This document shows, in pieces, positions 1-7,400 of a DNA stretch of 16,874 bases. How positions within the stretch are numbered: the first letter of the stretch is position 1; each line of letters opens with the position of its first letter. The position numbers and the translations under genes are program-made. The notes below the pieces were generated by a model that saw only the letters and a list, made by a program, of their open reading frames with translations, made no database searches and was not told the origin of the DNA. The DNA comes from a bacterium (GTDB lineage: Bacteria > Spirochaetota > UBA4802 > UBA5550), in the NCBI GenBank assembly GCA_024224995.1, contig JAAENB010001309.1, positions 1 to 16,874 on the forward strand, given 5' to 3'.

Positions 1-23
1 AAATAGTATTGCGATCTGCATCT

Positions 24-109
24 GGCCTGGAAGTATCCCTCTTCTAAATGTGAGGACTGTTTGAGCGGAGCGAGTTCCGCAGCATTTAGAAGAGGGATGC
101 TTCCAGGCC
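24..109. repeat. 86-bp palindromic element with 27-bp arms
   Basis: The left arm (24-50) and right arm (83-109) are reverse complements over 27 bp with one exception, T34 opposite G99. That pair is a G-U wobble if the plus strand is transcribed, but an A-C mismatch in a minus-strand transcript. The 32-nt centre contains a second small hairpin, GCGGA at 65-69 pairing with TCCGC at 76-80 around a CGAG tetraloop. It lies about 45 bp past the 3' end of the minus-strand acetyltransferase unit, so it could block transcription or protect mRNA ends. No T-tract follows on either strand, so it is not a standard intrinsic terminator. A dispersed palindromic repeat or a structured RNA is equally possible. 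Confidence 0.85.
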
Positions 110-154
110 CGCTCACTTGCACAATTTAGTTTCTTGAGAGGGAGTAGTTGTTGG

Positions 155-541
155 TTATAGAGTAAGATCTATAGAAATTATAGCCAACACAGCAGCCAAT
201 CCCAGGATTAACACAGCAAAGATAAAAATAATAATGTTTTTCTTCTTCTGTTCTTTCTTTGCTTCATTAAAATAGGCTCTCCCCTGTTCTGTCAGGGGAT
301 TGCCCCCTGCGTAAAAGAGGCCTGTAATATTGCCGAATTGTTTCTGTGCGATGACCACCTCTTCGTCAAGATACCCAATATCGAGCAGTTCAAGAATAAT
401 GACCATTTCATTAAAATTGTCTATCTCCAGGGGAAGATCTTCAGGGGGCAGGCCGCTATGCAGTTCCAGAAGACGTATTACTACAGGAAAATACTTCTTC
501 CGGTGTTTTTTCATTTTGCGCAGTTCTTTTTTTAAATTCAT
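155..541 (-). CDS. Small tail-anchored protein with winged-helix-like soluble part
   Basis: This is a 128-residue protein of unknown function. The N-terminus is strongly basic (about ten Lys/Arg in the first 16 residues). Residues about 18-92 alternate helices with a GYLDEE...GNITGLFY...LTEQGRAYF pattern. That resembles the winged-helix fold of small phage and plasmid proteins, in which a wing segment is followed by 'LTxxGxxY'. A Lys-rich stretch (95-102) leads into one hydrophobic segment (about 103-124) ending five residues before the C-terminus, so the protein is probably tail-anchored with the domain in the cytoplasm. Its ATG overlaps the TGA of the upstream acetyltransferase gene (ATGA), which indicates translational coupling in one operon. 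The winged-helix reading is from pattern only; a DNA-binding role is not shown. Confidence 0.7.
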   Translation of the reverse strand: MNLKKELRKMKKHRKKYFPVVIRLLELHSGLPPEDLPLEIDNFNEMVIILELLDIGYLDEEVVIAQKQFGNITGLFYAGGNPLTEQGRAYFNEAKKEQKKKNIIIFIFAVLILGLAAVLAIISIDLTL

Positions 542-1056
542 TGTTTATTATCGCCTATTTTTTTTCCAAAGAGCAGGTGATCGAAGGTGCCGTGGCTTAA
601 AGAGATAACTTCCGGCAGCCGACCCCATAATTTAAAAGAAAATTTCTCCATAAAGTTAATACTGGCAGTGTTTTCTTCTATTATATACGTAATTAATACG
701 GAAACTCCAATAGCGGGGCACAGTTCCAGAATGGAGTTCATTAATTCCGCGGCAACACCGGCCCTCTGATGGTTTTTATCAACATAATAACTGGTTTCCC
801 TCACGCCAAGAACAGCCGGCCTGCCGGAACGGTAATAACTCAGGGAATTCCACCCAATAACTGTTTTTTCCGACAGGGCAACAAGAACCGGGCACGAGTC
901 GCCGGAATGCTCTGCTAACCATTTTTCATGGAATGAAAGAGGTACATGCTTTGTATCGGCAGTTGCCATCCCAAGATCAATAGCCTCGTTGTAGATCCTG
1001 TTAATGGCTGGAGCATCGGTTTGAGCCGCGCGGCGAATGGTTCTTTCTTCTCTCAT
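538..1056 (-). CDS. GNAT-family N-acetyltransferase (phosphinothricin acetyltransferase-like)
   Basis: This 172-residue protein has the GNAT layout. It opens with IRRAAQTDAPAINRIYNEAI, which is typical of the phosphinothricin/methionine-sulfoximine acetyltransferase branch. A central strand follows (TSYYVDKNHQ), then the acetyl-CoA pyrophosphate loop QRAGVA at residues 97-102, and finally the 'ENTASINFMEKFSFKLWGRLPEV' type C-terminal half in which the family carries a conserved Asn and Phe. Family members acetylate an amino group of a small molecule or amino acid using acetyl-CoA in the cytoplasm; the substrate here is unknown. The usual final motif is diverged. No Shine-Dalgarno sequence precedes the ATG, but a TTGACC-18-TTTAAT promoter ends five bases upstream, which suggests a leaderless mRNA. 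It is the first gene of a two-gene unit with the downstream tail-anchored protein. Confidence 0.85.
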   Translation of the reverse strand: MREERTIRRAAQTDAPAINRIYNEAIDLGMATADTKHVPLSFHEKWLAEHSGDSCPVLVALSEKTVIGWNSLSYYRSGRPAVLGVRETSYYVDKNHQRAGVAAELMNSILELCPAIGVSVLITYIIEENTASINFMEKFSFKLWGRLPEVISLSHGTFDHLLFGKKIGDNKQ

Positions 1057-1061
1057 ACCGC

Positions 1062-1091
1062 ATTAAACAAAAAAAAACCGGTTCAGGTCAA
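1062..1091 (-). promoter_or_regulatory. Promoter of the acetyltransferase unit
   Basis: On the minus strand TTGACC (1091-1086) and TTTAAT (1067-1062) are separated by 18 bp. The -10 box ends five bases before the ATG at 1056, so transcription would begin at about the start codon. The spacer contains a run of nine T residues. Confidence 0.5.
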
Positions 1092-1130
1092 TTAAAAAAT
1101 TTTTTATACACACCGGGGGTAATTTTTAGC

Positions 1131-1165
1131 TTGACATTGTCAGGTAAAAAACAAACTATTATATT
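1131..1165 (+). promoter_or_regulatory. Promoter of the 36-codon membrane protein
   Basis: Two overlapping sigma-70-type readings exist. TTGTCA (1137-1142) with TATATT (1160-1165) has a 17-bp spacer. TTGACA (1131-1136) with TATTAT (1157-1162) has a better -35 but a long 20-bp spacer. Both would start RNA near 1168-1172, about 70 bases before the ATG at 1243. Confidence 0.5.
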
Positions 1166-1190
1166 AAAAATATATAAAAACGCTGTAAAC

Positions 1191-1238
1191 ATGAGCTGTG
1201 AGCTACAAAGAAGAATTAGAAGAAGATTAGGAGATTAA
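1191..1238 (+). CDS. Possible Arg-rich leader peptide (15 codons)
   Basis: An open frame of 15 codons starts with ATG at 1191 and ends with TAA at 1236-1238. It encodes MSCELQRRIRRRLGD, with five AGA codons. It lies between the promoter and the 36-codon membrane protein gene, and its last codons contain the AGGAG (1229-1233) used by that gene. Translation of this frame would therefore pass directly over the downstream ribosome binding site. No Shine-Dalgarno sequence precedes it, so translation is uncertain. It may simply be a chance frame in a purine-rich leader. Confidence 0.25.
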   Translation: MSCELQRRIRRRLGD

Positions 1239-1242
1239 ATCA

Positions 1243-1353
1243 ATGAAAGAACGTCAGGATACATTAAATAGTTATTTTATTAAGGTTTTTGCTGTGAGCC
1301 TTTCAATCGCGGTAGTTTTAAACGTTATTGTTATTTTGTTTATTGAATCATAA
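1243..1353 (+). CDS. 36-residue single-span membrane protein
   Basis: The frame encodes MKERQDTLNSYFIKVF followed by a hydrophobic segment (about residues 13-34: V, I, L, F and A rich) and ends FIES. A polar basic N-terminus, one membrane span and almost no tail predict a small inner-membrane protein with its N-terminus inside. Support is unusually good for so small a gene. AGGAG at 1229-1233 sits nine bases before the ATG, and a promoter lies about 80 bases upstream. It stands alone between a divergent acetyltransferase gene and a convergent methyltransferase gene. It could be a small regulator of a membrane protein, a type I toxin-like peptide, or the remnant N-terminus of a lost receptor, since many receptors start with such a segment. 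I do not recognise a family. Confidence 0.6.
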   Translation: MKERQDTLNSYFIKVFAVSLSIAVVLNVIVILFIES

Positions 1354-1372
1354 GAATCCCCCTCAGTCTGCT

Positions 1373-1440
1373 GCCAGGGGTTAAAACCCCACGTTATGAG
1401 AAGTGGGAGAAGAACCCGCCAGGGGGCTGAAGCCCCGCGG
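1373..1440. repeat. Pair of G/C-rich hairpin repeats
   Basis: Two similar palindromes lie 46 bp apart: GGGGTT-AA-AACCCC at 1377-1390 and GGGGCT-GA-AGCCCC at 1423-1436. Both are preceded by GCCA and followed by a CG-TTAT-like stretch, so they look like diverged copies of one short repeat. They occupy the gap between two convergent genes (stop codons at 1353 and 1441) and could act as a two-way transcription block or mRNA 3' stabiliser. No T-tract is present. Confidence 0.6.
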
Positions 1441-2412
1441 TTATTTAAAAAAGGCGAAGGTCTGGTCACCGACGGTCTGGTATTGAACGGCGCAGTCTTC
1501 AGGGAAAAGGGCCAGAAGTTCTTCAGCCTCTCTCGCAATGATTTCCCATCCTCCGGCAATATGGGCGAAAAACGCAATGGGGAAACGGGTGAAATTACCA
1601 ATTTCAAGACATCCCTTGTCCGTAAGCAGGTTTAGAAGAGATTTTGTTAATTGAACTGCGTATTTTTTAGGAAGATAATCGTATAATCCCGCACTATAAA
1701 CATAATCAAATGGCCCGTTTTTTTCCAGGGTATTGTCTTTTCCTTTAACAAGGTCATAAATTGAGTGATTTATAGAAATAAGCTCAATATTCGAGCCGGT
1801 TTCGGCAATGGCTTTTCGAATGGAAGAAAGCGCGAAATCAAGGGCGTGGAGATCCTGGTCCAGTAATACTATTCTGGAAAACCGGGCACCCTGTTTAATA
1901 GCGGAACAGAGTTCGGCAGCAGGACCGCAGGCAACAGATAAAATCGCAGACTCCTTTTTAGAACCAACCTCCAAAAGCCTTTTTTCCAGGTGCTCCTTCC
2001 GTTTCCTCACGGAACTGCCGGAGGGGTCATTCGTAACGAATTTATGAAGGCATTTTCCCAGCATTGTGGCGCCTTCATACCTGTTATCATACATCATTTT
2101 CATGGTCATATAATCACCATGATAGCCCTGCGGTTTTTCAATCACTCTCCTGGTAATGCCGCCCTGGAGCCAGAAATGGTTCAATTGATCCCGGTATAAT
2201 TTTGTGTAGCAGGCCAGCTCTTTCGCGTCGGCATGCTGTGCCAGCGTTTCCATGAGATTATGGATTGAGTAGATTTTGTCTATTAATTGGGGCATAATAG
2301 CATCAAGATCCCTGTTGGAACTGAGATTTTTTACGGACTCCTCCCATTTGTTAAGAGCCGTTGAAAGATTATCGACCAATGTTGAAAACTCAATACTGTT
2401 GTTAACGTTCAT
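1441..2412 (-). CDS. PhcB-like SAM-dependent methyltransferase, copy 1
   Basis: This 323-residue protein has two parts. Residues 1-150 are helical and contain KPQGYHGDY (93-101), a version of the K-P-x-G-Y-x-G-D-Y signature I associate with PhcB-type methyltransferases. PhcB makes the 3-hydroxypalmitic acid methyl ester signal in Ralstonia. Residues 155-320 form a class I methyltransferase fold. Motif I is SVACGPAAE (159-167), the acidic residue of strand 2 is D185 in LLDQD, and a post-motif strand reads FDYVYSAGLYDYLP (236-249). The C-terminus is short and ends FAFFK. AGGAG lies eight bases before the ATG. The gene is divergent from a paralog (2596-3702) that shares the same layout and the VYS-GL-DY motif. 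The substrate is unknown: a fatty-acid carboxyl is suggested by family only. Predicted cytoplasmic. Confidence 0.75.
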   Translation of the reverse strand: MNVNNSIEFSTLVDNLSTALNKWEESVKNLSSNRDLDAIMPQLIDKIYSIHNLMETLAQHADAKELACYTKLYRDQLNHFWLQGGITRRVIEKPQGYHGDYMTMKMMYDNRYEGATMLGKCLHKFVTNDPSGSSVRKRKEHLEKRLLEVGSKKESAILSVACGPAAELCSAIKQGARFSRIVLLDQDLHALDFALSSIRKAIAETGSNIELISINHSIYDLVKGKDNTLEKNGPFDYVYSAGLYDYLPKKYAVQLTKSLLNLLTDKGCLEIGNFTRFPIAFFAHIAGGWEIIAREAEELLALFPEDCAVQYQTVGDQTFAFFK

Positions 2413-2441
2413 GCCTGCATCTCCTAGTATATTTTACAATT

Positions 2442-2447
2442 ATTATA
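2442..2447 (-). promoter_or_regulatory. -10 box for methyltransferase copy 1
   Basis: A perfect TATAAT reads on the minus strand (2447-2442), about 30 bases upstream of the ATG at 2412. The matching -35 is weak (AACTTT at 2470-2465, 17-bp spacer), so the promoter may be weak or need an activator. Confidence 0.45.
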
Positions 2448-2512
2448 ATATGAGTAAAAATGGTAAAGTTTTTTTTTGATAGAGGAGGACTAATTCCCGA
2501 GCGTATAGTCGC

Positions 2513-2540
2513 TTGACAAAAAGAATGGTTTAATTAGAAT
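2513..2540 (+). promoter_or_regulatory. Promoter of the methyltransferase-phosphatase-kinase operon
   Basis: TTGACA (2513-2518) and TAGAAT (2535-2540) with a 16-bp spacer make a near-consensus sigma-70-type promoter. The mRNA leader would be about 50 bases. AGGAG at 2584-2588 is seven bases before the ATG of the first gene. It shares the 183-bp divergent region with the promoter of methyltransferase copy 1. Confidence 0.65.
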
Positions 2541-2595
2541 AGGTAAATGGAGAGAGCTGCCTGAATAAAATATTTATACTATTAGGAGCTCAAAA

Positions 2596-3702
2596 ATGAC
2601 AAAAAAACTTATTCCCGAAGCAGTACAGCAGAAATTTGAAGAATTTATTGAAACCATCTCTGTAAGGGAAACAAAAGAAGCCCTGGTTGAATTCTGGAAT
2701 TCAACTATGATGGATTATTTTTTAGAAATGGAAGACTGTTCTTCCAGGATTAATAATGGTGATATCTGCCCTCATGAGGCAGCCCCGGCTATAATCGCTG
2801 CCACGGAAAAAGCCCTTACTCTTGGAGATAAACTGGAAGAGCTGGTCAATAATGACGATATTATGGCGCAGTTTAAAGGTTTTTTCAGGATCGCCGGAGC
2901 GCGGTATGCTCTTCAGTCAAAAGCCGTTAAACACGCCCTGGATAAACCCGGCGGATATCCCGGGGATTATGAACTCCTTGAATTTATTTATAATAATGTA
3001 CCTGTTTCCGAAGGTTTTGGAGCCTGTGCAGACAGGGTGTTTCTTGCTGATGATTACGCGAAAGCCGTGCGAAGCAGGAAAGACCGGATGAAGGAACTAT
3101 TAAAGGACTATTTAAGCAGCCGCCACCCGGAACCCGTAACAATCCTGAATATCGCCTGCGGCGCGTCCCGGGACTTGAGAGAACTCTTTGCCGATGCTGC
3201 TAATATGAACAGTTTCCCAAAAGAGAACTCTGTGCAGTTTGTAATGATCGACAAAGATCCCAATGCCCTTGCTTTCTCTGAAGAACAGTTACGGGACGCC
3301 ACATCGCATTTTGAATTTATCTACAAAGAACATAGTGTGTATGACTATTTAAAAGACCGGGAAAAATATACGGCTGAATTAAACGGCATGGACCTGGTAT
3401 ATTCAATCGGCCTGGCCGATTATATCCCTGCACAGGCCTTTCAGGAACAGGCCAAATTCTTTTTTGATATTTTAAAGCCCGGCGGACAGCTCATTATCGC
3501 TCATAAAGATTCAAGAAATTATCATCCCCTGACTCCCGATTGGTGGGCCCACTGGTCTTTCCATCTCAGGGATGAAGAAGAGGTGGTTGGCTTGATAAAA
3601 GAAAGCGGTATTGCCGATTATACCATGTCAATAGAACGGGAAGAAGAAACAAATATTATCTTTTTTATAACGATAAAAAAGAACAAAGGGAGCGAAGAAT
3701 AG
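2596..3702 (+). CDS. PhcB-like SAM-dependent methyltransferase, copy 2
   Basis: This 368-residue protein has the same two-part build as the divergent copy. The helical N-terminal part (1-160) carries KPGGYPGDYE (117-126). The class I methyltransferase core has motif I NIACGASRD (185-193), an acidic strand-2 end MIDKD (217-221), VYSIGLADYIP (268-278) and the strand-5 motif KPGGQLIIAHK (294-304). Unlike copy 1 it has a longer N-terminus and a Trp-rich stretch near 316-320 that could shape a hydrophobic substrate site. The class transfers methyl from S-adenosylmethionine; the closest named relative I can suggest is PhcB (3-hydroxypalmitate methyl ester synthesis). It is the first gene of an operon, with a strong ribosome binding site, and its stop is four bases before the GTG of the phosphatase gene. 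Confidence 0.78.
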   Translation: MTKKLIPEAVQQKFEEFIETISVRETKEALVEFWNSTMMDYFLEMEDCSSRINNGDICPHEAAPAIIAATEKALTLGDKLEELVNNDDIMAQFKGFFRIAGARYALQSKAVKHALDKPGGYPGDYELLEFIYNNVPVSEGFGACADRVFLADDYAKAVRSRKDRMKELLKDYLSSRHPEPVTILNIACGASRDLRELFADAANMNSFPKENSVQFVMIDKDPNALAFSEEQLRDATSHFEFIYKEHSVYDYLKDREKYTAELNGMDLVYSIGLADYIPAQAFQEQAKFFFDILKPGGQLIIAHKDSRNYHPLTPDWWAHWSFHLRDEEEVVGLIKESGIADYTMSIEREEETNIIFFITIKKNKGSEE

Positions 3703-3706
3703 CACG

Positions 3707-4483
3707 GTGTCCCGGGATACAACATATCGTATATTGGTAGATACTCATTGCCATTCCGTAGCCAGTTTTCATGCCTTTTGTACCGTGAGTGAAATTATTT
3801 CACTGGCGGAACAGAAAGGTCTTTATGGCGTAACTGTTTCGGATCATGACCCCTCTCTTGGGTGCAGGAATGAACATGATTTTGTTCTGGCTCCCGATGA
3901 TAATTATTTTAATGTTTTTTGCAACCGTTTTGTTAACACCAATGCCGCGGTCCGGCTCTACAAAGGGATAGAAATGAATATCCTCCACAGGGAACCCTGG
4001 GTCTCTCCGCTTTCTCCGGTCTATTCTCACCTTTTTGATCTGAAACTGGCAGGGATACATTCCTTCCGGCACCTGTTTCAAAAAAGTGCCGATACAGTCC
4101 GGAACACCGATTCCGTGCTAAAAGCGATCCATGCCGGGGACCGGCGGCAGTTTCACATTATGACTCACCCTGTTATGCCCTCAGTTCCCCTGGATATGAA
4201 AACAGTGATTAGCGCGTGCAAGGAACGGAATATTGCCGTTGAGCTGAATAATGCTTCTTTAGCATATAATAAAGCTCCCGTAGAATCTACCCGGGAAATG
4301 CTTGAACTGGCTGCGGAACAGGGATGCTGCCTCTCCGTAGGCAGCGATGCCCACACCCCTCATGAAGTTGGACTGTTCGACAGCGCGACCTCGCTTCTTG
4401 AAAAAATTGATTTCCCGCCCCAACTCATAATCAATAGGTCCGTAGAGACTCTGGACAGGTTTTTACGCGAAAGCGACTCATGA
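3707..4483 (+). CDS. PHP-domain metallo-phosphatase (YcdX type)
   Basis: This 258-residue protein has every metal-ligand motif of the YcdX branch of the PHP superfamily. These are the THCHS motif (H14, H16) followed by H22 in SFHAF, SDHD (D46, H47), E89 in KGIEMN, H118 in AGIHS, H154 in MTHP, and SDAH with D214 and H216. YcdX binds a trinuclear zinc site and hydrolyses phosphoesters. The natural substrate is not established for the family, nor here. There is no polymerase or histidinol-phosphatase extension. The start is GTG, the only initiator close enough to the GGGAG at 3688-3692, four bases after the preceding stop. The end overlaps the kinase start as ATGA. Its operon position suggests it removes phosphate from a signal or precursor in the same pathway. 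Confidence 0.88.
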   Translation: MSRDTTYRILVDTHCHSVASFHAFCTVSEIISLAEQKGLYGVTVSDHDPSLGCRNEHDFVLAPDDNYFNVFCNRFVNTNAAVRLYKGIEMNILHREPWVSPLSPVYSHLFDLKLAGIHSFRHLFQKSADTVRNTDSVLKAIHAGDRRQFHIMTHPVMPSVPLDMKTVISACKERNIAVELNNASLAYNKAPVESTREMLELAAEQGCCLSVGSDAHTPHEVGLFDSATSLLEKIDFPPQLIINRSVETLDRFLRESDS

Positions 4484-7400
4484 CTATGAAAAAAATTGCA
4501 GGGTATTCTCTCCTTGAAAAGGTGGGCGAGACAAAGCGGTCAATAGTATACCGCTGCTCGGAAGATACTACAAATTCCCGGGTCATTGTTAAAATTCTAA
4601 AAGCGAAATATCCCACACTTACGGAGATCGCGCGGTTTAAACAGGAATATGAGATAATAAAAACAATCGATCTGCCCGGGGTTATTAAAACCTATGATAT
4701 AATAGAGTATGAAAAGGGATTCGCTCTTATCCTTGAGGATTTTGAAGGTGTTTCTCTTAAAGAAGTCCTGGCGGGAAAAAAAAATGATATTGGTTTTTTT
4801 CTTTCTGCTGCTGTGCAGCTGGCAAAAACCCTGGGAGCGCTTCATAAGCTGGAGATTGTTCACAAGGATATAAAACCCCGGAATATTCTTATCAACATTT
4901 CCTCCGGAATTATTAAAATCACCGACTTTGGGATCTCTTCTATTATGACCCATGAGAATGAAGAGATCTATAATCCTGAGGTAATAAACGGGACATTACC
5001 CTATATGTCTCCGGAACAGACCGGCCGAATGAACCGGGCTGTGGACTATCGTACTGATCTTTACTCTCTTGGAGCCGCGTTTTACGAAATGCTTACGGGT
5101 ACGGTCCCTTTTAAATCAAGAGATCCCCTGGAGATAATTCATTCTCATATTGCCGTTAACCCCGCGGCTCCCCATGAACAGAATCCTGCCGTTCCCGGTA
5201 TTATTTCAATAATCGTTATGAAGCTGCTGGCAAAGATCCCTGAAGAACGATATCAGAATGCTTTTGGTCTTCTTGCGGATCTAAAAGAGTGCCGTGAGCA
5301 GTTTACTCAAAAAGGGGAAATAGAAAATTTTGTTCCGGGCAGGAATGATATCTCAAACCGGTTTATTATGCCGGGAAAATTATTCGGGCGGGAAAAGGAA
5401 ATAGCAGTCCTGCTTCGGGCTGTAGAAAAACAGGGGAGGGCGAAACTCCTGCTTGTGGGAGGGAGACCGGGGATTGGTAAATCGGTCCTGGTAAATGAGA
5501 TCCGGAAACCAATTACCGCGAAACGCGGTTATTTTATTTCAGGAAAATACGAACAATTTAACAGGGATGTTCCCTATAGTGCCATAATCCGGGCCTTCCA
5601 GGGTTTGGTGAGCCAGATCCTTTCGGAAAGTGAAGAGAAGATCCTGGCCTGGAAAGAGATTCTGCTCTCTACACTGGGCTCGAATGGCGGTGTGGTTACG
5701 AATATTATTCCTGATGTGGAATTGATTATCGGCAAGCAGCCGGAGCCGGTCTCTCTTGCTTCCATGGAGTCCAGGAACCGGTTTAATCTTGTTTTTGAAA
5801 AGTTTGCCTCCTTATTCGCGCGTGAAGAGCACCCCCTTGTTCTGTTTCTGGACGACCTGCAATGGGCCGATTATCCCAGCCTGGAATTATTGAATATTCT
5901 ATTACGCAGTTCCACTATCCGTTTTTTTCTTGTTATTTGCGCCTATCGTGATAATGATGTTTCTGCGATAGATCCATTGATGCGTATGGCGCAGGAAATA
6001 GAAAAAGACGAAATTCCTGTTGAGAAACTGGTTCTTTCTCCCCTTGCGGAACAAAATACTCAGGATCTTGTTAGCAGCTGCCTGCGTTGTCCTGTTGAAA
6101 AGGCAGCTCCCCTTGCGAATGAAGTCTATCAAAAAACAGGGGGGAACCCGTTTTTTATAAACCAGTTTTTGTATACTCTCTATACTGAAAAACTCCTGGT
6201 CCTGGATACGCAGGAATGGCAATGGGATTTAAGCAGGATACAGTATATGCAGGTCACGGACAATGTGGTGGAACTGCTGGCGGGAAAAATCAATAAATTA
6301 TCGAAAACAACCAGGGAAGCCTTGAAAATATGCGCGGCCATTGCCAACCGGTTTGACCTTGAAACCCTGGCGCTTGTGCAGTCCGTTTCAATTGATGAAG
6401 CTCTCCGGAATATTATGGAAGCTCTTCATGAAGGTCTTATTGACGGGTCCGGAAATAAGTATATCTTTCATCATGACCGTATCCAGGAAGCCGCCTATTC
6501 GTTAATACCGCCTAAAGAACGGCCGGAACTTCATTACGGGGTTGGAAAAACCATGCTCGATGTGGACCAGTTAAACCTGGGCATTGAATTGGTAACGGCT
6601 CCTGAAGAGCGGGAAACCCAGGCCCGCCTGAACCTGGAAGCCGGGAAAAAAGCCAAAGCATCCGCGGCATATTCCCCCGCTTCCCGGTATTTTACCACCG
6701 GCATAAGCCTGCTGGAAGAAGACTCCTGGAAGCGGCAGTACGAGTTGACCCGGGCGCTCTATACCGAAGCGATTGAAACCGCCTATCTTAACGGGGAGTA
6801 CGGCACCATGGACCGGCTTGCGGAATCTTTACTGGGGAACGCCCTTTCCGTTCCCGATACGGTCCCGGTATATATTACTAAAATAAAAGCCTGCAGCGCG
6901 CGGGAAGATTTTTCAAATGCCATTCTTCATGGTCTTGATATTTTGAAGCGGCTGGGAATCGCTATTCCGGAAAACCCGTCCCGGTTCCGGCTTGCCCGGG
7001 AATTTCTCAGCTTATGCTTTATTACGTTTGGAAAAAAAGAGAGTGATTTTTTTAACCTGCCCGTAATGACCAATGCCGATGCAATTGCCATATTGCGGAT
7101 CTTTTCAAGCATGCTTGCTGCCATGTTTCTTACCAACCGGAACATCCTGGCATTGGTCTCTTTTAAAACAATTGAGCTGGCGCTGCGCTATGGGAATTCT
7201 CCGCATAACTCCCTGGGGTATCTCGGTTTTAGCATCGTTCAAATAGTCGCGTTTGATAATATTAATGCCGGGTATTCCTTTGGCAGCCTGGACTTACAGC
7301 TTATTGAAAAACTGAATTCCCGGGAGCATGCGTCACGGTCCATAATGGGCTATAACGTGAGTATTCGTCACTGGAAAGAACATATCAGGGAGACAATTAA

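Noticed and set aside
1180..1440. Type I toxin-antitoxin locus around the 36-residue protein
   Set aside because: The peptide fits the toxin shape, but no convincing promoter for an antisense RNA was found on the opposite strand.
1272..1607. Minus-strand 111-codon frame across the small membrane protein gene and the hairpin repeats
   Set aside because: It overlaps the end of the methyltransferase gene in another frame and the repeats. Its translation is low-complexity, with no initiation signal.
2483..2488. Strong AGGAGG in the divergent methyltransferase promoter region
   Set aside because: No ATG, GTG or TTG with a usable frame follows within range, and it lies upstream of the operon's -35 box.
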